Assembly: GCF_020217185.1 (NCBI RefSeq)
Contig: NZ_JAIWNX010000017.1
Coordinates: forward strand, 1 to 10,000
Direction: 5' to 3'
Source of the DNA: Asticcacaulis sp.
GTDB lineage: Bacteria; Pseudomonadota; Alphaproteobacteria; Caulobacterales; Caulobacteraceae
Length of the DNA: 10,000 nt
This document shows, one piece after another, positions 1-4,654 of the stretch. The position numbers and the translations under genes are program-made. The notes beneath the pieces were generated by a model. It had not been told where the DNA came from and did no database searches. It was given only the letters and a program-made list of their open reading frames with translations. Numbering within the stretch: position 1 is the first letter of the stretch; every line of letters starts with the position of its first letter.

Positions 1-156
1 AAGATCGGCTTCGGGTATCAACACCATCATGGCATTGAACGGGCCGTCAGCATGGGGAAAGGCTCGTGAGTGGGTTGCCGGTTGCTTTGCTGTCTGGGCC
101 GTCGCAACCCCACTGCCAGCCCCCAATAGGGCCAGCGCCAATAAGATCGTTTTCAT
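1..156 (-). CDS. Unidentified secreted protein, N-terminal part only (runs off left edge)
   Basis: An open frame on the minus strand begins with two ATG codons in tandem (159-157 and 156-154) and stays open to base 1, giving 52 residues from the second ATG. I chose the second ATG because GGAGG at 166-162 lies 5 bases upstream of it but almost abuts the first. The protein begins MKTILLALALLGAGSGVATAQ: a lysine, a hydrophobic core and an A-T-A site before Q, which is a typical Sec signal peptide cut near residue 20. The mature part starts TAKQPATHSRAFPHADGPFN and continues to a hydrophobic MMVLIP stretch. I do not recognise the family from this fragment. It is the last visible gene of the leftward gene string, 53 bases past the OsmC-like stop, and appears to have its own promoter (188-216). 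Existence as a gene is well supported; function is unknown. Confidence 0.8.
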   Translation of the reverse strand, partial: MKTILLALALLGAGSGVATAQTAKQPATHSRAFPHADGPFNAMMVLIPEADL

Positions 157-159
157 CAT

Positions 160-166
160 CCCCTCC
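160..166 (-). promoter_or_regulatory. Ribosome binding site of the edge gene
   Basis: GGAGGGG on the minus strand (166 to 160) directly precedes the tandem ATG ATG. Spacing from the GGAGG core favours the second ATG at 156 as the start. Confidence 0.7.
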
Positions 167-168
167 AA

Positions 169-197
169 AAGATACATGAACAATGTTCAAATATCTT
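169..197. promoter_or_regulatory. 29-bp imperfect dyad, probable operator upstream of the edge gene
   Basis: The sequence is symmetric about base 183. Inner arms TGAACA (177-182) and TGTTCA (184-189) are perfect complements around one central base. Outer arms AAGATA (169-174) and TATCTT (192-197) also pair perfectly, and only the two positions between inner and outer arms (175/191 and 176/190) mismatch. That gives 12 of 14 symmetric pairs. The element covers the putative -10 of the edge gene and ends 3 bases before its ribosome binding site, which suits a repressor site. It could instead form a leader RNA hairpin. The regulator is not identifiable from the window. Confidence 0.55.
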
Positions 198-216
198 GAA
201 ACGGAAAGGCTGTCAA
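188..216 (-). promoter_or_regulatory. Putative sigma-70-type promoter for the edge gene
   Basis: On the minus strand a perfect -35 hexamer TTGACA (216-211) is followed after 17 bases by TATTTG (193-188) as a weak -10. The -35 overlaps the stop codon of the OsmC-like gene (215-213). The -10 falls inside the 29-bp dyad, so a bound repressor would block it. The -35 and spacing are strong; the -10 matches only 3 of 6 consensus bases. Confidence 0.45.
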
Positions 217-632
217 CCGGCGACTGTCTCAATAAACGCACCACCCGTCAGGGTTTTGTGCACCGGACATTTGGCGGCGATGTCGTGCAGTCTTTGCCGC
301 TGCTCGTCGCTGAGCTGGTCGCCGATAATCGTTACCGACTTGCGGAAGATATCGGCCTTGCCCGATTCGTGACCGGCGACCTTTTCGTGGGTCAGCTCCA
401 CCCGCACATCCTGCAAGGGCCAGTTCTTCTGTCTGGCGTACCAGCGCACGGTCATGGCCGTGCATTCGCCCAGCGCCGCCGTCAGATAGTCATAGGGCGA
501 CGGGGCAAGGTTCATCCCGCCCTGCGATTCAGGTTCGTCGCCGCTCAGGCGGTGACCCCTGACCTCGATAGCCACGCTGAAATCGGAGATATGGGTCTCT
601 TCGACCCGTGCAGAGATTACATCTGACATCAT
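213..632 (-). CDS. OsmC/Ohr-family protein (peroxide-reducing type)
   Basis: A complete 139-residue protein, the usual size for the OsmC/Ohr family of thiol-dependent peroxidases, which reduce organic hydroperoxides in the cytoplasm. The two redox cysteines are present in their family motifs: Cys57 in [18 protein letters not shown] (the helix following the GGMNLAPSP loop) and Cys122 in [10 protein letters not shown]. The [19 protein letters not shown] stretch and the [12 protein letters not shown] helix are also typical. It has no signal peptide. This is the OsmC-like subgroup rather than Ohr proper, and many members are annotated only as 'OsmC family protein', so the substrate is not certain. 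The start ATG at 632-630 overlaps the pirin stop codon as ATGA; a second ATG follows at once (629-627). No Shine-Dalgarno sequence is visible upstream, so re-initiation after pirin translation is likely. Pairing with pirin suggests an oxidative-stress module. Confidence 0.9.
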   Translation of the reverse strand: MMSDVISARVEETHISDFSVAIEVRGHRLSGDEPESQGGMNLAPSPYDYLTAALGECTAMTVRWYARQKNWPLQDVRVELTHEKVAGHESGKADIFRKSVTIIGDQLSDEQRQRLHDIAAKCPVHKTLTGGAFIETVAG

Positions 633-1501
633 TCGACCGGCAGCGGGATGAATTCGATCTCGTCGCCCGGCACCTTGGGGAAGCGCCCTTCGCGCCAGTC
701 GGCCTTGGCCTGCTCGATGCGTTCCTTGCGCGACGAGACGAAGTTCCAGTAGATATGGCGCTCGGTAAAGGGCTCGCCGCCGATCAGGGCCAGTTGCGCC
801 TCCGCGTCGGTCGTGACGCTGACCGTGGCACCGGCGTTGAGAATGACCATGTGCGAGGCTTCGACCAGCGTGCCATTGACCACCGCGCGGCCCGACACGA
901 CGTAGAGCGCGCGCTCAGCGACGTGATCCGGCAGGACCAGCGCCTGCCCGGCGCTCAGGCGTGCCTCCAGATACAGCGTCTCGGCATAGGTCTTGACCGG
1001 AGACGTCACGCCATAGGCCGAACCCATCATCACGCGCACCGGCACACCTTCCACCGTCAGCGCCGGAATCTCTTCGGCGTCATAGTGGAAAAAGGCGGCG
1101 TCGATCTCTTCGTCGGCCTCCGGCAGGGCGTGCCACAGTTGCAGCCCGTGCAGTTGCCGCGTGGTGTCAATGCCCTCCAGCGGCTCGCGTTCGGAATGGA
1201 CGATGCCCCTGCCCGCCACCATCAGATTGATGGCCCCCGGTGTGATGACCTGATCCGATCCCAGCGAGTCGCGGTGGTGGATATGGCCTTCAAACAGATA
1301 GGTGACGGTGGCCAGGTTGATATGCGGGTGCGGGCGGACATTGGTGCCCTTGCCCGGCTCAAACACCGCCGGCCCCATGTGATCAAAGAAGATCCACGGT
1401 CCGACCATGCGGTGTTTGGCATAGGGCAGGATGCGCTTGACGGTAAAGCCGCCAAGGTCCTTTTCGCGCGGCGGAATAAGAAGTGCGATGGCGTCGGTCA
1501 T
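629..1501 (-). CDS. Pirin family protein
   Basis: A bicupin of 290 residues from the ATG at 1501, the normal length for bacterial pirins. Pirins bind a single metal ion, usually iron; some bacterial members show quercetin 2,3-dioxygenase activity, while others regulate metabolism or have unknown roles. The metal ligands are visible: two histidines in RPHPHINLATVTYLFEG, then His and Glu in GRGIVHSERE, equivalent to His56, His58, His101 and Glu103 of human pirin. The N-terminal pirin signature (GPWIFFDHMGPAVFEPGKG) and a C-terminal cupin ending IYWNFVSSRKERIEQAKADW are intact. The frame stays open up to a GTG at 1552, but the ATG at 1501 fits the family N-terminus (MTDAIALLIPPREKDLGGF) and is preferred. 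It follows the GH2 gene by 76 bases on the same strand and overlaps the downstream OsmC-like gene by 4 bases. No signal peptide, so cytoplasmic. Whether it is cotranscribed with the GH2 gene is open. Confidence 0.92.
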   Translation of the reverse strand: MTDAIALLIPPREKDLGGFTVKRILPYAKHRMVGPWIFFDHMGPAVFEPGKGTNVRPHPHINLATVTYLFEGHIHHRDSLGSDQVITPGAINLMVAGRGIVHSEREPLEGIDTTRQLHGLQLWHALPEADEEIDAAFFHYDAEEIPALTVEGVPVRVMMGSAYGVTSPVKTYAETLYLEARLSAGQALVLPDHVAERALYVVSGRAVVNGTLVEASHMVILNAGATVSVTTDAEAQLALIGGEPFTERHIYWNFVSSRKERIEQAKADWREGRFPKVPGDEIEFIPLPVE

Positions 1502-1577
1502 GAAGGCCCCCGATGGCTGATTTGCCGCAAGGCTTACGCTCTTTCCCCGCACGGGTCATGCAAAATCGTGTTGCGCT

Positions 1578-4454
1578 CTACTCCGCCTGAAAATCGACTG
1601 TGGCCGCCGTCAGGCCCGATGACACCAGCCTCAGTTGCCCGCGGCCGCGCTCCCCTGTGGATTGCACGATCACCTGCGCCCAGCCGTTGAACAGGCGGCG
1701 TTGCCACGGGGCTGCCGGGGTCGTGACCCGCAGGCTGCCCCAGCGTGAGCCGCCCACCGACTGATCATACAGGGCCTGCACGCCAGCGGCGGGCGTCGGC
1801 ATGACGTAGCTGAGGCTATTGCGGTCCTTGAGTTGTGAGGCGTCAAGCCGGATGACCCACGCGCCGTCCATCGCCTGCGCCGTTACCGCCTGCCCGTTGA
1901 CATAAAGGTGCTGATCCGGGGCCAGTTGTCCGACAAAGAGCACGGCCTGTTCGCCCGCGCTTATCACCGGGCGGGCAAATTCACCCCTCAGCACAAGGCC
2001 TTTGGTCAGGGGCGGCTGAGCCTCCGGGGGCAACCACTGCGCCGGATCACGCCAGTTTGTGGTGTCGGCCGTCTCGGCCACAGCGCGTGACGTGTCGGTC
2101 AGATCGTCTATGGCCAGACTGCGCCAGTTCGACAGGCTTACATAGCGATGGCGCTCCGCCGGACGGTCCACTTCGTGAGACCCCGGATCGCCGTTGCCCA
2201 TGCCGATCAGCCGGATCGGCCCCGACACCTCAAAATCTATGCGGTTATCCGCCGTGGGCACAGGACGCCCCTTTTTGTCGGTCACCTGAACCCAGACCAC
2301 CGAAATGTCGCTGCCGTCGGCTTTCAGTGCCGTCTTGTCGGGCCGCGCGACCACCGCCGCCGGTGCGGCCGTGGTGCTGACGCTTTGTACGGCGATCTGC
2401 CGCCCCTTCTGATAGGCCCTGGCAGTCAGGGTGCCGGGCGCATAGGGCACGCGCCACCTCAGGTGCGAATAGCGCGGCATCGCCTGACGCCCCAGCGACT
2501 TGCCATTGAGGAACAGTTCGACCGCATCGCCATTGCTATAGACGCGGACGTCGATCGGCTGACCTTTGCGCCCGGCCCAGTTCCAGTGCGGCAGGATGTG
2601 CACCATCGGCTGATCGGTCCACACCGATTTCAGATAATAGGCCGTGTCCTTAAGCACACCCGTTGTATCCACCATGCCGAATTGCGACGATATGGCCGGC
2701 CAGCCAAACGGCGTGGTTTCCCCACGATAATCGAACCCCGTCCACACAAACATGCCCGACATCCACGGACGCGCCATGACGCGGGTCCAGCCTTCTTCGA
2801 TGCTAAGGCTGCTGCCCGGGCGGCCCTGACGGTCATAGGCATTGAGGTGCACCCTTGCCGAGTCGTCGAAATAGATGCCGCGCGTCGTCAGGGTCGAGCC
2901 TTCCTCGGTCATGATGGCCGGCTTTTCCGGGTGCTGCGCGTGGAAGCCATCGACGTCGTGCTGAGCGCCATAGTTGAAACCGATGACATCCGCGCCGACC
3001 GAGGTGCCCTTGCCCGAACCGCTGGTGGCGACCGTGGTGCGCCGCGTCGGATCGAGCCGCCTGACGAAATCCTGCATTTCAAGCGCCAGATGCGTGCCAA
3101 TGTCCTTCCATTCCAGCGCCCACTCCTCATTGCCCACCGACCACAGGATGACGCTCGGGTGGTTGCGGTCGCGGCGGATCAGGCGCTCAAGCTGGTGCGT
3201 GATTTCCGGGCTTGTCCCCATCATGCGGTGTTCGTCGATGACCAGCATCCCCAGACGGTCGGCTTCATCGAGAAGCTCCGGCGTCGGCGGATGATGCGAG
3301 GCGCGGTAGGCATTGACGCCAAAGGATTTGAGCTGTTTCAGCCGCCAGGTTTGCAGGCCATCCGGCAGGGCGACGCCGACACCGGCATGGTCCTGATGGT
3401 TATTGGTGCCCTGAAGTTTGACGGCCTTGCCATTGAGGAAAAAGCCCTTGTCCGGATCAAAGGTGACGGTGCGCACCCCAAATCGGGTGTCATAGCGGTC
3501 CACGACCTGCCCGTCGCGCAACAGGCTTGTGCGCAGGGTATAGAGATACGGGTCTTCCAGAGACCACAGATGCGCCTCAGACAGCGTCAGGGTGGCGGCA
3601 AACACCCCGTCCGATACGGCGTTCACTGACCGGTCGGCCTGCGTTGTTTGCGCCACGACCTGCCCGCGGGCATCCACCACCTCATGACGGATGGTAAAGC
3701 CCTGCTCGCTTTTGAAGGCATTCTGCACCGTCAGGTCGATGTCGAGCCGGGCATTCGCTCCCTCAATGGTCGATCGGACGAAGGTGCCCCACTGCGCCAC
3801 GTGCAGCGGATCGGTCTTGGTCAGCCAGACGTGGCGGTAAATGCCCGCCCCTTCGTAATACCAGCCCTCTTCGACCGTCGCATCGGCACGCACCGCGATC
3901 AGGTTCTCGCCGCCGAAATTGACGTAATCGGTGATGTCGTAACGAAACCCTGAATAGCCGCTGGGTTCGGTGCCGAGGTAGTGCCCGTTGATCCACACCA
4001 CGCTGTTGCGATAGACGCCATCGAATTCAAGCGAAATCCGACGCCCCTTGTCCGAGGCCGGAATCGTGAGGGTTTTACGATACCAGCCGACGCTGTTTTC
4101 CGGGAACGGGTGCCCGATGGCCTTGGAGCCGTGGTTGGTATTGCCGCGTTGGTCAAAGGGCAGTTCCACCGCCCAGTCGTGCGGCAGATCGACCTTGCGC
4201 CAGCTGACATCGCTGAAGTCCGGATTGGCCGGACCGTCGCCATACCCCGCCTTAGCGAAGAAAAAGGGCCGCAGACCATAGCCAAAGTCGCGCTGGGCCT
4301 CATCGGCATGGCCGTAGGCAAAACGCCAGTCCTTGTCGATATTGAGGCGCTCACGCGGGGTCTGGGCCACAGCGGGCACGGCCAGCCCGCATATCAGCAG
4401 CAGCGCCGCCAGCACGCCCCTGAGAAGCCTGCCCGTGTATGTCTGTTTGCACAT
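1578..4454 (-). CDS. GH2 beta-galactosidase, GalA-like, Sec-exported
   Basis: A 958-residue retaining glycoside hydrolase of family GH2, expected to release terminal beta-galactose in the periplasm or outside the cell. A Sec signal peptide occupies residues 1-30 (core VLAALLLICGLAV, AVA cleavage site before Q31). Approximate domains are: sugar-binding jelly roll 38-225; Ig-like 226-330; TIM barrel 335-615; DUF4982-like 620-690; and a C-terminal Ig-like domain from 700. The likely acid/base is Glu443 (WSVGNEE) and the nucleophile Glu517 (IMTEEGS); WTGFDYRGE follows the barrel as in beta-galactosidases. The last domain is split: its first half ends in GMGNGDPGSHE (751-761), its second half starts at LFNGWAQVIVQ (921-931), and a separate beta-rich module with HLYVNGQAV lies between. 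AGGGG (4464-4460) precedes the ATG. It is divergent from, and paralogous to, the GH2 gene at 4655. Exact glycan specificity cannot be read from sequence; the cysteine at 22 is not in a lipobox. Confidence 0.93.
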   Translation of the reverse strand: MCKQTYTGRLLRGVLAALLLICGLAVPAVAQTPRERLNIDKDWRFAYGHADEAQRDFGYGLRPFFFAKAGYGDGPANPDFSDVSWRKVDLPHDWAVELPFDQRGNTNHGSKAIGHPFPENSVGWYRKTLTIPASDKGRRISLEFDGVYRNSVVWINGHYLGTEPSGYSGFRYDITDYVNFGGENLIAVRADATVEEGWYYEGAGIYRHVWLTKTDPLHVAQWGTFVRSTIEGANARLDIDLTVQNAFKSEQGFTIRHEVVDARGQVVAQTTQADRSVNAVSDGVFAATLTLSEAHLWSLEDPYLYTLRTSLLRDGQVVDRYDTRFGVRTVTFDPDKGFFLNGKAVKLQGTNNHQDHAGVGVALPDGLQTWRLKQLKSFGVNAYRASHHPPTPELLDEADRLGMLVIDEHRMMGTSPEITHQLERLIRRDRNHPSVILWSVGNEEWALEWKDIGTHLALEMQDFVRRLDPTRRTTVATSGSGKGTSVGADVIGFNYGAQHDVDGFHAQHPEKPAIMTEEGSTLTTRGIYFDDSARVHLNAYDRQGRPGSSLSIEEGWTRVMARPWMSGMFVWTGFDYRGETTPFGWPAISSQFGMVDTTGVLKDTAYYLKSVWTDQPMVHILPHWNWAGRKGQPIDVRVYSNGDAVELFLNGKSLGRQAMPRYSHLRWRVPYAPGTLTARAYQKGRQIAVQSVSTTAAPAAVVARPDKTALKADGSDISVVWVQVTDKKGRPVPTADNRIDFEVSGPIRLIGMGNGDPGSHEVDRPAERHRYVSLSNWRSLAIDDLTDTSRAVAETADTTNWRDPAQWLPPEAQPPLTKGLVLRGEFARPVISAGEQAVLFVGQLAPDQHLYVNGQAVTAQAMDGAWVIRLDASQLKDRNSLSYVMPTPAAGVQALYDQSVGGSRWGSLRVTTPAAPWQRRLFNGWAQVIVQSTGERGRGQLRLVSSGLTAATVDFQAE

Positions 4455-4487
4455 GTCATCCCCTGCCTGTGTTCTGTGTTTGCTGCG

Positions 4488-4504
4488 TTATTATATTATA
4501 ATAA
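4488..4504. promoter_or_regulatory. Perfect 17-bp AT-only palindrome at the leftward GH2 promoter
   Basis: TTATTATA (4488-4495), one central T, then TATAATAA (4497-4504): a perfect 8+1+8 inverted repeat made only of A and T. On the minus strand it contains two overlapping TATAAT hexamers (4500-4495 and 4495-4490), so it probably contains the -10 of the leftward GH2 gene. It has the same geometry, and the same outer five bases on each side, as the palindrome at 4624-4640. It may be a second operator or simply a promoter core whose symmetry is accidental. Confidence 0.5.
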
Positions 4505-4516
4505 ACCTCGCTTCAA
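4490..4516 (-). promoter_or_regulatory. Putative promoter of the leftward GH2 gene
   Basis: On the minus strand, TTGAAG (4516-4511) as -35 and a perfect TATAAT (4495-4490) as -10 are separated by 15 bases, slightly short. The predicted start near 4483 leaves a short leader before the AGGGG ribosome binding site at 4464-4460. The -10 is convincing; the -35 is less so. Confidence 0.45.
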
Positions 4517-4599
4517 TACGCCGCTGGCGTCCAACGCAAACAAGAAAGGGCCGCACAAAGCCCCCACCACTTATTTCCGTAGAATCTTCAGATCACGAC

Positions 4600-4627
4600 T
4601 GGACAAGCGCTCTCAAAATAATATTAT
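4600..4627 (+). promoter_or_regulatory. Putative promoter of the GH2-GH29 operon
   Basis: TGGACA (4600-4605) as -35 and TATTAT (4622-4627) as -10 are 16 bases apart. This puts the start site near 4634, in the middle of the 17-bp palindrome at 4624-4640, so a protein bound there would block transcription. The hexamers match 5 of 6 bases at each element. The leader would be about 20 bases, carrying the GGGAG ribosome binding site. Confidence 0.45.
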
Positions 4628-4640
4628 TGTCCGACAATAA
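4624..4640. promoter_or_regulatory. Perfect 17-bp palindromic operator, FadR-type GntR consensus
   Basis: TTATTGTC (4624-4631), central C, GACAATAA (4633-4640): every arm base pairs. Its core TTGTCCGACAA (4627-4637) satisfies TNGTNNNACNA, the pattern described for the FadR subfamily of GntR regulators, many of which control sugar and sugar-acid genes. It overlaps the putative -10 and start of the downstream GH2-GH29 operon and lies 3 bases before the GGGAG ribosome binding site. Seen: the symmetry and location. Inferred: repression by a GntR-type protein, whose gene is not in the window. The neighbouring AATAATATTATT (4617-4628) is also self-complementary and overlaps it. Confidence 0.65.
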
Positions 4641-4654
4641 AAAGGGAGAAGCGC

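Noticed and set aside
1502..1552. Extended GTG start for pirin adding 17 residues
   Set aside because: The extra residues do not resemble the pirin N-terminus, whereas the ATG at 1501 begins where family members usually do.
1542..1556. CCCG-CA-CGGG mini-palindrome in the GH2-pirin gap
   Set aside because: A 4-base stem with a 2-base loop and no T-tract cannot be a terminator, and it is too short to call an operator.
608..1690. Long plus-strand open frame opposite the pirin gene
   Set aside because: Its product is rich in Arg, His, Asp and Gly with no recognisable domain, the pattern of an antisense shadow of a high-GC gene, while the minus strand encodes an intact pirin with all metal ligands.
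2148..3629. 493-codon plus-strand open frame inside the leftward GH2 gene
   Set aside because: It lies wholly antisense to a complete GH2 enzyme with catalytic residues. Its composition (many RR, HH, DR runs) is that of a complementary-strand shadow, and no ribosome binding site precedes it.
4387..4392. Possible lipoprotein cysteine (residue 22) in the leftward GH2 signal peptide
   Set aside because: The residue before the cysteine is isoleucine, not Gly, Ala or Ser, so it is not a lipobox. A normal AVA site follows eight residues later.
4518..4530. ACGCC-GCT-GGCGT inverted repeat in the divergent control region
   Set aside because: Arms of only 5 bases with GC-rich content are common by chance here, and it overlaps no promoter element. 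It is noted as a possible extra site but not called.
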